From positions 1 to 64,000 of the forward strand of contig NZ_JAKOAV010000005.1 of the NCBI RefSeq assembly GCF_029478095.1: a DNA stretch of 64,000 nucleotides. The letters run 5' to 3'. The DNA is from Pelotomaculum isophthalicicum JI (lineage in GTDB: Bacteria > Bacillota > Desulfotomaculia > Desulfotomaculales > Pelotomaculaceae). Positions 35,400 through 46,779 of this stretch are shown here, piece after piece. The notes below the pieces were generated by a model, which ran no database searches, was not told the DNA's origin, and worked only from the letters and a program-made list of their open reading frames with translations. Positions within the stretch are counted from its first letter, which is position 1, and the number at the start of each line of letters is the position of its first letter. Position numbers and translations under genes: made by a program.

Positions 35400-36098
35400 A
35401 TGCCAAAGCATGGTAAAAAATATTTGAATGCAGTGAAGGAATTTGAACGCAATGCGGTTTATGAACCGGCTGATGCGCTTGAACTGGTAAAAAAAATAGC
35501 CCCCGGAAAATTCGATGAAACTGTTGAAGTATCCATCCGGCTGGGCGTGGATCCCCGCCACGCCGATCAGCAGGTGCGTGGCGCGGTTGTACTGCCGCAT
35601 GGAACAGGTAAAACCCGCACCGTACTAGTGTTTGCAAAGGGTGATAAGGCTAAAGAAGCTGAAGAATCTGGCGCTGATTTTGTAGGAGCGGAAGATATGA
35701 TAGCCAAGATTCAACAAGAAGGTTGGCTGGGATTTGATGTAGCTATTGCAACCCCGGATATGATGAGCACTGTAGGCAAATTGGGGCGGATTCTGGGGCC
35801 CCGCGGCCTGATGCCCAATCCAAAAACCGGAACCGTTACCTTTGACATCACCAAAGCCGTACAAGAAGTAAAGGCTGGTAAAATAGAGTACAGGGTAGAT
35901 AAAGCGGGCATTATTCACGCCCCGATCGGCAAAGTTTCTTTCAGCGTCGAAAAGCTCCAGGAAAACCTGCGCACTTTGATGGACGTCCTGAACAGGGCTA
36001 AACCTGCCTCTGCTAAAGGTCAGTATCTCAAAGGCATTTCTCTGTCATCTACTATGGGACCTGGAATCAAGGTTAATACTCAAAAAGCTTCTTTCTAG
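35400..36098 (+). CDS. rplA: 50S ribosomal protein L1
   Basis: Forms the mobile L1 stalk. 232 residues with the usual MPKHGKKY start, the lid-domain segment and [19 protein letters not shown]. The ATG at 35400 follows AAGGAGG by 9 nt; a frame opening upstream at 35355 is not conserved. It is co-transcribed with rplK. L1 often represses its own operon in other bacteria. Confidence 0.97.
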   Translation: MPKHGKKYLNAVKEFERNAVYEPADALELVKKIAPGKFDETVEVSIRLGVDPRHADQQVRGAVVLPHGTGKTRTVLVFAKGDKAKEAEESGADFVGAEDMIAKIQQEGWLGFDVAIATPDMMSTVGKLGRILGPRGLMPNPKTGTVTFDITKAVQEVKAGKIEYRVDKAGIIHAPIGKVSFSVEKLQENLRTLMDVLNRAKPASAKGQYLKGISLSSTMGPGIKVNTQKASF

Positions 36099-36127
36099 CG
36101 TTCTATATGAAGTTATAGATATTGTGT

Positions 36128-36179
36128 AATCCTATGGACTTGCATGAGGGGCGATTTTAAGGCCTGATTAAAAGAGAGA
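36128..36179. repeat. Decayed fragment of the short terminal-repeat element
   Basis: GGCGATTTTAAGGCCTGATTAAAAGAG matches the inverse of the right half of the 24206-24352 element with few changes. It lies directly before the L10 leader. Confidence 0.5.
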
Positions 36180-36180
36180 A

Positions 36181-36335
36181 CCCTCGGAATAGCCGAGGGA
36201 ACGTACAACTCAATAATAAGCTGTGGACAGCCGGTGCGTTTGCATAATGGCCCGAAAGCCGCCGGCCGAGGCCTATCTCTTTACTGCGTATAAATTACGA
36301 GGCCTCTGTGTTTTGTCCACAGAGGCCATTTTGGT
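36181..36335 (+). promoter_or_regulatory. Ribosomal protein L10 leader (rplJL autoregulatory RNA)
   Basis: Contains CCCTCGG/CCGAGGG, the CCGAGGCCTATCTC segment typical of Firmicutes L10 leaders, and a final terminator GGCCTCTGTG/CACAGAGGCC at about 36301-36328 followed by ATTTTGG. The L10-L12 complex is expected to bind the leader and cause termination. The T run is poor. About 120 nt separate the terminator from rplJ, partly a repeat. Confidence 0.8.
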
Positions 36336-36338
36336 TGT

Positions 36339-36433
36339 GAGTCGTTGGTCGTTGGTCGTTTAGATTGTTTGTTGGAATTCGCCTTGCGAATTCCTTCTAT
36401 CCCAACCACCAACCACTAACCACCAACCGCCAA
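36339..36433. repeat. Palindromic heptamer repeat between L10 leader and rplJ
   Basis: Left arm of GTTGGTC units, centre GGAATTCGC-CTT-GCGAATTCC (36374-36394), and a right arm of AACCACC units. It lies between the leader terminator and the rplJ ribosome-binding site. Confidence 0.85.
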
Positions 36434-36454
36434 GAGGGGAGGTGTTATCAAAGA

Positions 36455-36982
36455 GTGCCTATCTCAAAAGCAAAAAAAGATGAAATTCTTTTAGATTTAA
36501 AAGAAAAATTTGAGGGATCTACAGTATCGATCTTTGCTGATTACCGTGGTTTGAATGTCAGCGAGGCGACGAAGCTGCGCCGGAAACTCCGGGAAGCGGG
36601 TTGTGAATTCAAGGTGGCAAAGAATACCTTGACCGGCTTGATGGTTAAACGTCTTGGCATTGAAGGTATTGAACCATACCTGGAGGGTCCTGTGGCGATT
36701 GCCTTTGGAAAGGATCCGGTGGCGCCGGCCAAAATACTTGCCGATTTTATCCGTGAGACTAAAAAAATGGAGATTAAGGCTGGTATTCTGGAAGGAAAGG
36801 TAATTGACGCCAGGGGTATTAAAAATCTGGCTGATTTGCCCCCGCGTGAAGTTCTTCTGTCTAAAGTGCTGGGCGGCATGCAGTCTCCGCTTTATGGTTT
36901 TGCAAGTGTGCTTCAAGGTACTATCCGTAGTTTTGTTTACACACTGGAAGCAGTTCGCAAACAGCGCGCAGGTGAAGCTTAG
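36455..36982 (+). CDS. rplJ: 50S ribosomal protein L10
   Basis: Base of the L12 stalk. 175 residues: N-terminal rRNA-binding domain (ADYRGLNVSEATKLRRKLREAG, VAKNTL) and C-terminal helix for L12 dimers. The GTG at 36455 behind GAGGGGAGGTG gives PISKAKKDE; an upstream in-frame extension runs through repeat DNA and is rejected. Confidence 0.96.
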   Translation: MPISKAKKDEILLDLKEKFEGSTVSIFADYRGLNVSEATKLRRKLREAGCEFKVAKNTLTGLMVKRLGIEGIEPYLEGPVAIAFGKDPVAPAKILADFIRETKKMEIKAGILEGKVIDARGIKNLADLPPREVLLSKVLGGMQSPLYGFASVLQGTIRSFVYTLEAVRKQRAGEA

Positions 36983-37034
36983 TTGGATTTTATTTTGATA
37001 AAAAAGACTTATTATTGAAAGGTAGGTTACGTAA

Positions 37035-37415
37035 ATGTCCAAGGTGCAAGAAATTCTTGAAGCAGTAAAAGGTATGACTGTTCTGGAGTTATCTGAATTA
37101 GTCAAAGCTTTTGAGGAGGAATTCGGCGTGAGCGCAGCCGCTCCGGTGGCTGTTGCAGCCGCTCCCGGGGCCGCTCCGGCGGCAGCCGCTGAAGTGGAGG
37201 AACAGACAGAATTTGATGTAATCCTTACCGCCGTTGGCGACAAAAAGGTTAATGTGATTAAGGTGGTCAGGGAAATCACCACACTTGGCCTGAAAGAAGC
37301 GAAAGATCTGGTCGACGCGGCGCCGAAAGCCGTCAAGGAAAAGATTAATAAACAAGAGGCTGAGGAAATAAAAGCCAAGCTTACCGATGCCGGCGCCACT
37401 GTGGAAATCAAGTAG
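37035..37415 (+). CDS. rplL: 50S ribosomal protein L7/L12
   Basis: A multicopy stalk protein that recruits translation GTPases. 126 residues: N-terminal dimerisation helices, an Ala/Pro-rich hinge (residues about 35-55), and the C-terminal domain [22 protein letters not shown] ... [13 protein letters not shown] start behind AAAGGTAGG. A strong terminator follows. Confidence 0.97.
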   Translation: MSKVQEILEAVKGMTVLELSELVKAFEEEFGVSAAAPVAVAAAPGAAPAAAAEVEEQTEFDVILTAVGDKKVNVIKVVREITTLGLKEAKDLVDAAPKAVKEKINKQEAEEIKAKLTDAGATVEIK

Positions 37416-37436
37416 GCAGCCAGATGCGATAATCCG

Positions 37437-37463
37437 AAAAGGGGCCTCCGGCCCCTTTTTTAG
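37437..37463 (+). terminator. Terminator after rplL
   Basis: AAAAGGGGCC-TCC-GGCCCCTTTT followed by T's: a strong Rho-independent terminator that separates rplJL from rpoBC. Confidence 0.9.
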
Positions 37464-37473
37464 TGGAATCCAA

Positions 37474-37519
37474 CAATTATGAGGCCGAACATGAGCCGTG
37501 TTGTATGTCCAAAGGTCAC
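37474..37519. repeat. Half copy of the short terminal-repeat element
   Basis: The inverse of this stretch (GTGACCTTTGGACATACAAC then ACGGCTCATGTTCGGCC) matches the left half of the 24206-24352 element over about 46 bp with few differences. Confidence 0.7.
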
Positions 37520-37563
37520 AGAAAGGTTCAGTAAATTAGTTCTCTTTTTTATCAAATAATACC

Positions 37564-37592
37564 TTGACAAACATAATTTGATATGCTAAAAT
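37564..37592 (+). promoter_or_regulatory. rpoBC promoter
   Basis: TTGACA (37564-37569), 17 nt ending GATATGC, TAAAAT (37587-37592). It is followed by a leader of about 335 nt before rpoB that holds an AAATCCC/GGGATTT hairpin near 37790 and no gene that I can support. Confidence 0.85.
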
Positions 37593-37934
37593 TACAAAAT
37601 GTCATTAAAAATTGTAGTATATCTATGTATTGGATTATAATTTATGATGGCGCATAAAATCTATGTAAAATAATGTATTTTTTCATTATTTTGGCAATAA
37701 TATTTAAGATAGTCTGATTTTGTATAAAGCGAGGTATTGTAAAGAAAACAAAGCCTTGCTTTTCATTGTCTCGGTTTAAACGTGTAGCAAAATCCCTCTT
37801 GGGATTTGTGAGTAATAGGACACGCTAGCGGTTTTTCAGTGCTGTTTTTTGCTAACTGGCCGGTAGTAGCGCCCATGGAAAAGTAATCGGTACAAGTATT
37901 CTTCTTATTTTGAGACGGGGGTGTGAGGCGCTAG

Positions 37935-40900
37935 ATGATTTATCCCGAGAAGGTGGGGGGCAGGGGCCGAAAGAGTTTCGCTAAGCTAAAAGAGGTTCTT
38001 GAACTGCCTAACCTTATTGAGGTCCAGCGCAATTCCTACGATTGGTTTTTAAAAGAGGGGTTAAGAGAGGTTTTCCAGGATATATCTCCCATACAGGATT
38101 TTACCGGAAACCTCGTTCTTGAGTTTTTAGATTATACCCTCGGCGATCCAAAATACTCGGTGGAGGAGTGTAAAGAGAGGGACGTGACCTTTGCCGCGCC
38201 TTTACGGGTCAAGGTGCGTCTAATCAATAAAGAAACCGGGGAGGTCAAAGAACAGGAAGTCTTTATGGGAGATTTCCCCTTGATGACCGAAAAGGGCACT
38301 TTTATCATCAACGGAGCTGAGCGTGTGATTGTAAGCCAGTTAGTCCGTTCACCCGGTGTTTATTTTAATGAAATTATTGATCCAACCGGAAAAAAACTTT
38401 ACACGGCCACGATAATACCTAACCGGGGCGCTTGGCTGGAATTTGAAACTGATATTAATGACCATGTCTTTGTTAGGATTGACCGTACCAGGAAAATATT
38501 GGCCACTGTTTTGGTGCGCGCGCTCGGTTACAGCACCAATACAGTGATTAACGAGCTTTTTAACGGTGATAAAAGTATTCAGGAAACCTTGTCCCGGGAT
38601 AATTGCGATTCCGAAGAAGAGGCGCTGGTAGAAATCTACAAGCGCTTGCGCCCTGGGGAACCGCCAACAGTTGAAAGCGCGAAATCGCTTTTGGAAGCGC
38701 TCTTTTTTGATCCTAAACGCTATGATTTGGCTAATGTCGGCCGTTATAAGATTCAAGAAAAACTGCAGCATGGCATTCTTTACCGTTACGGCGAAAACGC
38801 CAAAGGGGAAACAGATTTTGATCCTTATTTAAAAAAGGAATTGCCTAAAGAACGTGAATTCATAAGAGAGTTGACCAGGGAAGACATTATTGAGACAATC
38901 AGGTACTTGCTGGGTTTGGTGAATTCCGAAGGCCACGTGGACGATATCGATCACCTTGGTAACCGGCGTTTGCGTTCAGTTGGCGAGTTGTTGCAGAACC
39001 AGTTCAGGATTGGTTTGTCCAGAATGGAGCGGGTAGTCCGAGAGAGAATGACAATTCAGGATGTAGACGTGATTACGCCGCAGGTATTGATTAACATTCG
39101 CCCGGTGGTTGCCGCCATTAAAGAATTCTTTGGGTCGAGTCAATTGTCGCAGTTCATGGATCAGACCAACCCGCTTGCCGAGCTTACCCATAAGAGACGT
39201 CTTTCCGCCCTTGGACCGGGTGGTTTGTCGCGGGAACGGGCGGGTTTTGAGGTGCGTGACGTTCATAATTCACACTATGGCCGGATGTGTCCGATTGAAA
39301 CACCTGAAGGTCCCAACATCGGCTTGATCGGCTCGCTCAGCACCTATGCCAGGATCAACCCGCTTGGTTTCATTGAAACGCCTTATCGCAAAGTCGATAA
39401 AAATAATAAACGGGTTACCGACGAAATAGTTTATCTCACCGCCGATAAAGAAGAAGGTTACGTCATAGCCCAGGCCAACGCGCCTTTGGATGAAGAAGGT
39501 CGTTTTCAGGAAAACCGGGTCAACGCCCGATCCCCTGAAATCGTGGTAGTTCCCGCTGACCGGGTGGATTTCATGGATGTGTCGCCAAAACAGGTCTTCA
39601 GTATTGCGACGGCGCTAATTCCGTTTCTTGAGCACGATGACGCAAACCGGGCCTTGATGGGAGCAAACATGCAACGCCAGGCCGTGCCTTTATTAAAAAC
39701 ACAGGCGCCCCTGGTCGGCACCGGGATTGAATATAAAGCCGCCAGGGATTCCGGTGTGGTGGTAATTGCCAAAAATCCGGGTGTCGTCGGGCAAGTGACC
39801 GCAAACGACATTATTATTCAGACTGATGCCAGGTATGAGGGAACATGGCCTTACGATATATCAACCGAAACAAAGGAACCGTTGGCTAATAAAGGCGATA
39901 TAATTACCGAAGCGGCGGTAGAACTGCTGAAGAAAAAAGGTTTGCTGGAAGAAATCACTACCCATTCGAGACAAACTATGTACCGGCTGAAAGTGTATAA
40001 TGTTCCAGTTTCACAAGTTATGGATGAAAAGAAATACCATGTGCCTGAAATTAAAGAAATTAAAGCCTTGAATGATATTTATGCGCCTGAAACCGCAGAG
40101 ATTCTCATTAAAAAAGATGAAAAAATAAGCAAAGGGAGTTTAGATCGTCTGGATCAGGCCGGAGTCAAGGTCCTTTCGGTAACAGTTGGTTTGAATCTGG
40201 TTTACCGGCCACCGGGCACTGATAGATACAAATTATTGAAGTTTACTCGCTCCAACCAGGGCACATGTATCAACCAAAAGCCCATTGTACAGCTAGGTGA
40301 ACGTGTGGAAGCGGGACAGGTTATAGCCGACGGCCCTTCCACCGACTACGGCGAACTGGCGCTTGGCAGGAATATTCTGGTAGCCTTTATGCCCTGGGAA
40401 GGTTATAATTATGAAGACGCTATACTTGTAAGTGAGAAAGCGGTAAAAGAGGACTTCTTTACTTCGATTCATATTGAAGAATATGAATGTGACGCCCGCG
40501 ATACCAAGTTGGGCCCCGAGGAGATTACCAGAGATATTCCCAATGTAGGCGAGGAGATTTTAAAAGACCTGGACGCGCGGGGGATTATCCGGACAGGTGC
40601 GGAAGTGCGGCCGGGTGACATTCTAGTCGGCAAGGTAACACCAAAAGGGGAAACTGAATTAACCGCCGAGGAACGTCTCTTGCGTGCTATATTTGGTGAA
40701 AAAGCGCGGGAGGTAAGGGATACTTCTCTTAGGGTGCCGCATGGTGAAGCAGGTAAAATTGTCGATGTGAAGGTTTTTTCTAGAGATAACGGAGATGAAC
40801 TGCCGCCTGGCGTGAACCAGTTGGTGCGGGTTTATATAGCCCAAAAAAGGAAAATTTCTGAAGGCGACAAGATGGCCGGCCGCCACGGTAATAAAGGTGT

Positions 40901-41729
40901 TATTGCCCGTATCCTGCCGGAAGAGGATATGCCTTTTCTGCCGGACGGCACACCGATAGAAATTGTTCTGAACCCATTGGGCGTGCCTTCCCGGATGAAT
41001 ATAGGGCAGGTTTTGGAGGCGCACCTTGGATGGGCCGCTAAGGCGCTTGGTTATCATGTGGCCACGCCGGTGTTTAATGGAGCCTCGGAAAAAGATATTC
41101 TTGATAAATTGAAAGAAGCAGGACTGTCGGAAAACGGTAAGATGACGTTGTACGACGGGCGCACTGGAGAGCCTTTTGACAATCCGGTGACAGTGGGTTA
41201 CGTATATATGCTTAAACTCGCCCACCTGGTAGACGACAAGATTCACGCGCGTTCCACCGGACCTTACTCTCTGGTTACCCAACAGCCGCTGGGCGGCAAA
41301 GCCCAGTTTGGCGGACAGCGTTTCGGTGAGATGGAAGTGTGGGCGTTGGAGGCTTATGGTGCGGCCTATACTTTGCAAGAGATCCTGACCGTAAAATCTG
41401 ACGACGTGGTGGGACGGGTAAAAACTTACGAGTCCATCGTTAAAGGCGAAAATGTGCCTGAGCCAGGTGTCCCTGAGTCCTTCAAGGTACTGATAAAAGA
41501 GTTGCAGAGCCTTGGACTGGACGTCAGGGTATTATCCGAAGACGACCGGGAAATCGAAATTAAGGAAGTTGAAGAGGATATCACTGAAACCGCGAAAGAA
41601 CTGGGTATAGACATACAGCAAGAAGAATTGCCTGAAGTCGTTAGTGACGAAGATTACGACGGCGATATAGATGAAGAAGAGTTTAATGATGATTATCAGG
41701 AAGATGATTTCGAACTGGAAGATGAGTAG
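37935..41729 (+). CDS. rpoB: RNA polymerase beta subunit
   Basis: 1264 residues with all beta-subunit landmarks: the rifampicin-pocket region ([20 protein letters not shown], then [11 protein letters not shown] and [18 protein letters not shown] near residues 390-460), the [12 protein letters not shown] lobe near 980, and the C-terminal [15 protein letters not shown] strongly acidic tail ends the protein ([20 protein letters not shown]). The pocket looks wild-type. ATG start. rpoC follows after 20 nt. Confidence 0.98.
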   Translation: MIYPEKVGGRGRKSFAKLKEVLELPNLIEVQRNSYDWFLKEGLREVFQDISPIQDFTGNLVLEFLDYTLGDPKYSVEECKERDVTFAAPLRVKVRLINKETGEVKEQEVFMGDFPLMTEKGTFIINGAERVIVSQLVRSPGVYFNEIIDPTGKKLYTATIIPNRGAWLEFETDINDHVFVRIDRTRKILATVLVRALGYSTNTVINELFNGDKSIQETLSRDNCDSEEEALVEIYKRLRPGEPPTVESAKSLLEALFFDPKRYDLANVGRYKIQEKLQHGILYRYGENAKGETDFDPYLKKELPKEREFIRELTREDIIETIRYLLGLVNSEGHVDDIDHLGNRRLRSVGELLQNQFRIGLSRMERVVRERMTIQDVDVITPQVLINIRPVVAAIKEFFGSSQLSQFMDQTNPLAELTHKRRLSALGPGGLSRERAGFEVRDVHNSHYGRMCPIETPEGPNIGLIGSLSTYARINPLGFIETPYRKVDKNNKRVTDEIVYLTADKEEGYVIAQANAPLDEEGRFQENRVNARSPEIVVVPADRVDFMDVSPKQVFSIATALIPFLEHDDANRALMGANMQRQAVPLLKTQAPLVGTGIEYKAARDSGVVVIAKNPGVVGQVTANDIIIQTDARYEGTWPYDISTETKEPLANKGDIITEAAVELLKKKGLLEEITTHSRQTMYRLKVYNVPVSQVMDEKKYHVPEIKEIKALNDIYAPETAEILIKKDEKISKGSLDRLDQAGVKVLSVTVGLNLVYRPPGTDRYKLLKFTRSNQGTCINQKPIVQLGERVEAGQVIADGPSTDYGELALGRNILVAFMPWEGYNYEDAILVSEKAVKEDFFTSIHIEEYECDARDTKLGPEEITRDIPNVGEEILKDLDARGIIRTGAEVRPGDILVGKVTPKGETELTAEERLLRAIFGEKAREVRDTSLRVPHGEAGKIVDVKVFSRDNGDELPPGVNQLVRVYIAQKRKISEGDKMAGRHGNKGVIARILPEEDMPFLPDGTPIEIVLNPLGVPSRMNIGQVLEAHLGWAAKALGYHVATPVFNGASEKDILDKLKEAGLSENGKMTLYDGRTGEPFDNPVTVGYVYMLKLAHLVDDKIHARSTGPYSLVTQQPLGGKAQFGGQRFGEMEVWALEAYGAAYTLQEILTVKSDDVVGRVKTYESIVKGENVPEPGVPESFKVLIKELQSLGLDVRVLSEDDREIEIKEVEEDITETAKELGIDIQQEELPEVVSDEDYDGDIDEEEFNDDYQEDDFELEDE

Positions 41730-41749
41730 CTCCTGAAGGAGGGATTCTT

Positions 41750-44700
41750 TTGCTGGAATTAAATAATTTTGACCGTATTCGTATCGGCCTGGCATCTCCC
41801 GAGCAAGTCATTAGCTGGTCCAGCGGCGAGGTTAAAAAACCTGAAACAATCAACTACCGTACTTTGAAACCGGAAAGGGACGGGTTGTTCTGTGAGCGTA
41901 TTTTTGGGCCGACCCGTGACTGGGAATGTCACTGTGGCAAATATAAGCGTGTCCGCTACAAGGGAGTGGTTTGCGACCGGTGCGGAGTAGAGGTGACCCG
42001 TTCCAAAGTGCGCCGGGAGCGCCTCGGTCATATCAAACTTGCCGCTCCGGTTTCACATATATGGTATTTTAAAGGTATTCCCAGCCGGATGGGTCTGTTG
42101 CTGGATATGTCCCCACGCGCTTTGGAAAGGGTATTATATTTTGTTTCATATATTGTGACTGATCCCGGCGATACCGGGTTAATCAAGAAGCAGTTGCTTA
42201 CCGAAACGGAGTACCGGGAAAACAGGGAAAAATACGGCAACACTTTTAAAGCGAGCATGGGTGCTGAAGCCATTAAAGTTCTTTTGGAGGAAATTGATCT
42301 GGAGGAACAGGCTAAAGAGCTTCGCCAGGAATTGAGAGACGTTACCGGCCAGCGTAAAATCAGGGCAATCAGGCGTCTGGAAGTGGTGGAAGCTTTCCGC
42401 AAGTCAGGAAACCGGCCCGAGTGGATGGTGCTGGATGTTGTTCCGGTTATTCCTCCCGAGCTTCGCCCGATGGTTCAGCTGGATGGCGGACGTTTTGCCA
42501 CGTCCGACTTGAATGATTTATACCGCAGGGTGATTAACCGCAACAACCGTCTAAAAAGATTGCTGGATCTCGGCGCTCCGGATATTATTGTCAGAAATGA
42601 AAAAAGAATGCTCCAGGAGGCTGTTGATGCCCTGATTGACAACGGTCGCCGGGGTAGGCCGGTTACAGGCCCGGGCAACCGCCCGTTGAAATCGCTGAGC
42701 GATATGCTGAAAGGAAAGCAAGGCCGTTTTCGCCAGAACCTTCTGGGCAAACGGGTTGATTACTCCGGCCGCTCAGTTATAGTCGTCGGTCCGAATCTGA
42801 ATATCCACCAGTGCGGCTTGCCTAAAGAAATGGCTATTGAGTTGTTTAAGCCTTTTGTCATGAAACGCCTGGTGAATGACGGTCATGCCCATAACATAAA
42901 AAGCGCTAAACGCATGGTTGAGAGAGTGCGTCCGGAGGTTTGGGATGTGCTTGAAGATGTTATCAGCGAACATCCTGTTCTGCTTAACCGTGCTCCAACC
43001 TTGCACCGCTTGGGCATCCAGGCTTTCGAACCAACGCTGGTGGAGGGAAAGGCCATTCAGATCCACCCGATGGTTTGTACCGCTTATAACGCTGACTTCG
43101 ACGGCGACCAAATGGCCGTGCACGTGCCCCTGTCCGCGGAAGCGCAATCCGAGGCCAGGTTGCTGATGCTTTCATCGAATAATATTTTGAACCCTAAGGA
43201 CGGCCGCCCGGTAGCCATACCTACTCAGGACATGGTTTTAGGCATCTACTACCTAACTTCGGAAGAGCCCGGAGTAAAGGGTGAAGGAAAGTTTTTTAAA
43301 GACAGTGAAGAGGCTGTAATGGCTTATTACAACGATGTTATTTCGCTGCATGCCAGGATAAAAGTGCGGATGCCCGACAGAAGCATGCTTGAAACTACTG
43401 TCGGCAGGGTTATTTTTAATGAGGTTATACCTCCTGAATTAGGTTATATTAACCAGATAGCGGATAAAAAAGTGCTGAGCCGGATTGTTGATGAATGTTA
43501 CCGGCAACTGGGTTTCTCGGCTACCACCAAATTGCTTGACGGAATTAAAAAGCTCGGTTTTACTTTTGCCACTAGGGCGGGAGTCACCATTGGCATTCAA
43601 GACATAACAATTCCGGAACAGAAAAAAGAAATTCTCAGAGATGCCGAAAAACAGGTTGAAAAAGTCGAGTTGCAGTACCGTCGTGGCTTGATTACGGAAG
43701 ATGAGCGGTACCGGAAAGTGATTGGGATATGGAACGACGCGACGAAAAATGTTACCGACGCGCTGGTTGAAACGCTTAACCGGTTCAACCCGGTTTATAT
43801 GATGGCCAATTCCGGCGCCCGCGGAAATATCCAGCAGATCCGCCAGCTTGCCGGGATGCGTGGTTTGATGGCCGATCCTTCCGGCCGGATTATCGACCTG
43901 CCGATCAAGGCGAACTTCCGGGAAGGCCTTACCGTTTTGGAATACTTCATTTCTACTCACGGCGCCAGGAAAGGTTTGGCTGATACGGCGCTGCGCACGG
44001 CTGACTCCGGCTACCTGACCCGCCGTTTAGTGGACGTCGCCCAGGATGTGATTGTCAGGGAAATTGACTGCGGCACTTCGCAGGGCATTACAGTTGAGGA
44101 GATTAAAGACGGCACCGAAGTTATTGAAAAGATTGAAGACCGGATTATCGGAAGGGTAGCGATTGAGGATATCAAGGTGGAGATAGACGCCGGCGACGAG
44201 CTGGAAGAGGACATTATCATGCCGGCGACCGGTGAGGTGCTGGTGCGAAAACACACAATTATTGATCAGGAGCATTTGAATAAAATACGGCAGGCCGGCG
44301 TCGCCTTGCCGCAAAGGACCCTGGTACGCGCTGATGAAGAAATCACTGAAGAACACGCTGATCGAATTGTTAGAGCAGGTATAAAAAAAGTAAAGATTCG
44401 TTCCGTTTTAACCTGTAAGACCCGTTATGGCGTATGCATCAAATGCTACGGACGCAACCTGGCTACCGGCCGCAATGTCGACATCGGTGAGGCCGTTGGC
44501 ACCATCGCCGCTCAGAGCATCGGCGAGCCGGGCACCCAGCTTACCATGCGCACCTTCCATACCGGCGGCGTGGCCGGGGATGATATTACCCAGGGCTTGC
44601 CGCGTGTGGAAGAACTTTTTGAGGCCCGGCGCCCCAAAGGTCAAGCTATCATTGCCGAGGCGGACGGCGTGGTCGAAGTGCGGGAAATTAAAGGACGCAA

Positions 44701-45400
44701 AGAAATTGAAGTTACCACAGAGGACGGCGAGAAAGCCGTTTATCAAGTGCCTTACGGCGCCCGTCTTAAAATTAAAAACGGCGACCGGGTCGACGCCGGT
44801 GACGAGCTGACAGAAGGGTCGGTAAATCCGCATGACCTGCTCAAGATCAAAGGGGTTCAGGGCGTGCAGATTTATCTTCTTCAAGAGGTTCAGCGGGTTT
44901 ACCGGCTGCAGGGTGTGGATATTAACGACAAGCATATTGAAGTAATGATTAGACAAATGCTGCGGAAAGTTAAACTGGATGACTCCGGTGACACCGACCT
45001 GCTGCCGGGTGGTCTGATTGATATATTCGAGTTTGAAGATGAAAATACCCGGATTGAAGCGTTAGGAGGCGAACCCGCCACCGCCAGGGCGGTGCTGCTG
45101 GGGATTACCAAGGCTTCTCTGGCTACAGATTCATTTCTGTCCGCCGCATCTTTCCAGGAGACTACCAGGGTGCTTACCGAAGCGGCCATTAAGGGCAAGT
45201 TGGACCCGCTTATCGGCCTGAAAGAAAACGTGATCATCGGCAAGCTTATTCCTGCCGGCACGGGGATGTCCCGCTACCGCAACATCAGTATCAGTATATT
45301 AGATGAAGAAGGCATGGAAGATCAGGATTATGAAAGTGATGAAGATATCCTCGAAAGTGATCAAGTGCAGGATGATTTTCTGACGACGACTACTGTATAG
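41750..45400 (+). CDS. rpoC: RNA polymerase beta' subunit
   Basis: 1216 residues: the N-terminal zinc finger [20 protein letters not shown] (about 62-81), the catalytic Mg2+ loop [10 protein letters not shown] near 450, the bridge-helix/trigger-loop regions, and a second zinc site ([15 protein letters not shown] near 885-900). The TTG at 41750 follows GAAGGAGGG. The end is acidic ([20 protein letters not shown]), like RpoB. Confidence 0.98.
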   Translation: MLELNNFDRIRIGLASPEQVISWSSGEVKKPETINYRTLKPERDGLFCERIFGPTRDWECHCGKYKRVRYKGVVCDRCGVEVTRSKVRRERLGHIKLAAPVSHIWYFKGIPSRMGLLLDMSPRALERVLYFVSYIVTDPGDTGLIKKQLLTETEYRENREKYGNTFKASMGAEAIKVLLEEIDLEEQAKELRQELRDVTGQRKIRAIRRLEVVEAFRKSGNRPEWMVLDVVPVIPPELRPMVQLDGGRFATSDLNDLYRRVINRNNRLKRLLDLGAPDIIVRNEKRMLQEAVDALIDNGRRGRPVTGPGNRPLKSLSDMLKGKQGRFRQNLLGKRVDYSGRSVIVVGPNLNIHQCGLPKEMAIELFKPFVMKRLVNDGHAHNIKSAKRMVERVRPEVWDVLEDVISEHPVLLNRAPTLHRLGIQAFEPTLVEGKAIQIHPMVCTAYNADFDGDQMAVHVPLSAEAQSEARLLMLSSNNILNPKDGRPVAIPTQDMVLGIYYLTSEEPGVKGEGKFFKDSEEAVMAYYNDVISLHARIKVRMPDRSMLETTVGRVIFNEVIPPELGYINQIADKKVLSRIVDECYRQLGFSATTKLLDGIKKLGFTFATRAGVTIGIQDITIPEQKKEILRDAEKQVEKVELQYRRGLITEDERYRKVIGIWNDATKNVTDALVETLNRFNPVYMMANSGARGNIQQIRQLAGMRGLMADPSGRIIDLPIKANFREGLTVLEYFISTHGARKGLADTALRTADSGYLTRRLVDVAQDVIVREIDCGTSQGITVEEIKDGTEVIEKIEDRIIGRVAIEDIKVEIDAGDELEEDIIMPATGEVLVRKHTIIDQEHLNKIRQAGVALPQRTLVRADEEITEEHADRIVRAGIKKVKIRSVLTCKTRYGVCIKCYGRNLATGRNVDIGEAVGTIAAQSIGEPGTQLTMRTFHTGGVAGDDITQGLPRVEELFEARRPKGQAIIAEADGVVEVREIKGRKEIEVTTEDGEKAVYQVPYGARLKIKNGDRVDAGDELTEGSVNPHDLLKIKGVQGVQIYLLQEVQRVYRLQGVDINDKHIEVMIRQMLRKVKLDDSGDTDLLPGGLIDIFEFEDENTRIEALGGEPATARAVLLGITKASLATDSFLSAASFQETTRVLTEAAIKGKLDPLIGLKENVIIGKLIPAGTGMSRYRNISISILDEEGMEDQDYESDEDILESDQVQDDFLTTTTV

Positions 45401-45412
45401 CTCTACTTGAGG

Positions 45413-45513
45413 GTCAGTAGTCAGTAATCAGTAGTCAGTATTCAGTAGTTGGAATGGGAGAACGGTTTTATCGTCACCGCGGCATTCTGAATTCTGACTA
45501 CTGAATTCTGAAT
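45413..45513. repeat. Heptamer hairpin repeat after rpoC
   Basis: Left arm with about five TCAGTAG/TCAGTAA units, a centre of about 40 nt with GAACGG, and right arm ATTCTGAATTCTGACTACTG. It lies just before the str operon promoter. Confidence 0.8.
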
Positions 45514-45530
45514 GCCTGAACAGTACAATA

Positions 45531-45559
45531 TTGACAATGGCATCTTGTGGTGATAAGAT
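45531..45559 (+). promoter_or_regulatory. str operon promoter
   Basis: TTGACA (45531-45536), 17 nt, TAAGAT (45554-45559), 35 nt before the L7Ae-like gene. Confidence 0.8.
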
Positions 45560-45594
45560 ACTAAAGTGTCCGGATTTCAGGGGGTTAAGCTGTT

Positions 45595-45846
45595 ATGGCT
45601 TATGAGTTGCTGCTATCAGCGCGAAAAAAAACCGTAGGCGCTAAACAGACATTGAAAGCCATTGAGCGGGGGCAGGCCAAAGTGGTATATATAGCTCAAA
45701 ACGCTGACAAGCATGTGGTCGAACCAATCTTCCGGATTTGCGCTTCAAAGGGTATCCGAGTAATCCAGGCAGAATCCATGCAGGCGCTGGGAAAGGCCTG
45801 TGGTATTGAAGTACGCTGTGCTTCTGCGGCTGTTATTGAGGAATAA
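45595..45846 (+). CDS. rplGB: L7Ae-like ribosomal protein (YbxF type)
   Basis: An 83-residue L7Ae/L30e-fold protein of the YbxF group that binds kink-turn RNA in Bacillus. Sequence features are the ARKKTVGAKQTLKAIERGQAK opening, VVYIAQNAD and the final RCASAAVIEE. ATG start. It is the first gene of the str operon before rpsL, as in Bacillus. Confidence 0.93.
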   Translation: MAYELLLSARKKTVGAKQTLKAIERGQAKVVYIAQNADKHVVEPIFRICASKGIRVIQAESMQALGKACGIEVRCASAAVIEE

Positions 45847-45885
45847 ATTTTGTATGATTAGAGCCGGGAAGGAGGTGTTTTATAA

Positions 45886-46260
45886 GTGCCAACTATTAGC
45901 CAACTGATCCGAAAGGGCAGGGAGGAAATTATTAAAAAGTCTACCGCGCCGGCTCTAAAGGAGAGCCCTCAGAAACGGGGCGTTTGTACCAGGGTATACA
46001 CGACTACACCGAAGAAGCCCAACTCCGCTTTACGTAAAGTTGCCCGGGTCAGACTTACCAACGGCATTGAGGTAACCTCCTACATTCCGGGCATCGGGCA
46101 TAACCTGCAAGAGCACTCGGTTGTTCTGGTGCGCGGCGGCAGGGTAAAGGACATACCGGGTGTCAGATATCATATTGTTCGCGGCTCACTGGATTCCGCA
46201 GGCGTTCAGAACAGGAAACGGGGACGTTCAAAATACGGTTCGAAGCGGCCTAAAAAATAA
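45886..46260 (+). CDS. rpsL: 30S ribosomal protein S12
   Basis: A decoding-centre protein of 124 residues. Conserved [17 protein letters not shown] contains Lys residues whose mutation gives streptomycin resistance, and [17 protein letters not shown] carries the Asp modified in many bacteria. The sequence looks wild-type. GTG start behind GGAAGGAGGTG. Confidence 0.97.
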   Translation: MPTISQLIRKGREEIIKKSTAPALKESPQKRGVCTRVYTTTPKKPNSALRKVARVRLTNGIEVTSYIPGIGHNLQEHSVVLVRGGRVKDIPGVRYHIVRGSLDSAGVQNRKRGRSKYGSKRPKK

Positions 46261-46298
46261 GTGTTGACTATATATTCGTGGCAAAGGGGGGAAATTTT

Positions 46299-46769
46299 TT
46301 GCCGAGAAGAGGGGCTATTGCCAAACGGGAAATCCTACCGGACCCCGTATACCGGAGCAAGGTTTTAACCAAGTTGATCAACCAAGTGATGTTAGATGGT
46401 AAAAAAAGTCTTGCCGAGGCGGTTGTCTACGGTGCGTTGGATATAATCCAAGAAAAAACGAGTAAAAACCCGTTAGAAGTATTTGAACAGGCGATGAAAA
46501 ATATTATGCCGGTGCTTGAGGTAAAGGCCCGCCGGGTTGGTGGGGCTAACTATCAGGTTCCGATAGAAGTGCGGCATGACCGCAGGCAGACGCTGGGCAT
46601 TCGCTGGCTGACCCGGTATTCCAAGGAGCGGGCCGGCCGGACCATGGCCGAAAAGCTTGCCGGTGAAATTATGGACGCGGCTGCAAATACAGGCGGTTCC
46701 GTAAAGAAGAGAGAAGACACTCATAAAATGGCGGAAGCTAATAAAGCATTTGCGCATTACCGGTGGTAA
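46299..46769 (+). CDS. rpsG: 30S ribosomal protein S7
   Basis: Primary binder of the 16S 3' domain, 156 residues (standard length). The TTG at 46299 gives [17 protein letters not shown], the family N-terminus, behind GGGGGGAAA; a GTG seven codons upstream is not conserved. fusA begins 10 nt later. Confidence 0.95.
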   Translation: MPRRGAIAKREILPDPVYRSKVLTKLINQVMLDGKKSLAEAVVYGALDIIQEKTSKNPLEVFEQAMKNIMPVLEVKARRVGGANYQVPIEVRHDRRQTLGIRWLTRYSKERAGRTMAEKLAGEIMDAAANTGGSVKKREDTHKMAEANKAFAHYRW

Positions 46770-46779
46770 GGGGGAGCTT

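Noticed and set aside
40659-41378. Long minus-strand frames inside rpoB, rpoC, fusA and tuf
   Set aside because: They lie opposite highly conserved genes with strong codon bias and have no start signals of their own.
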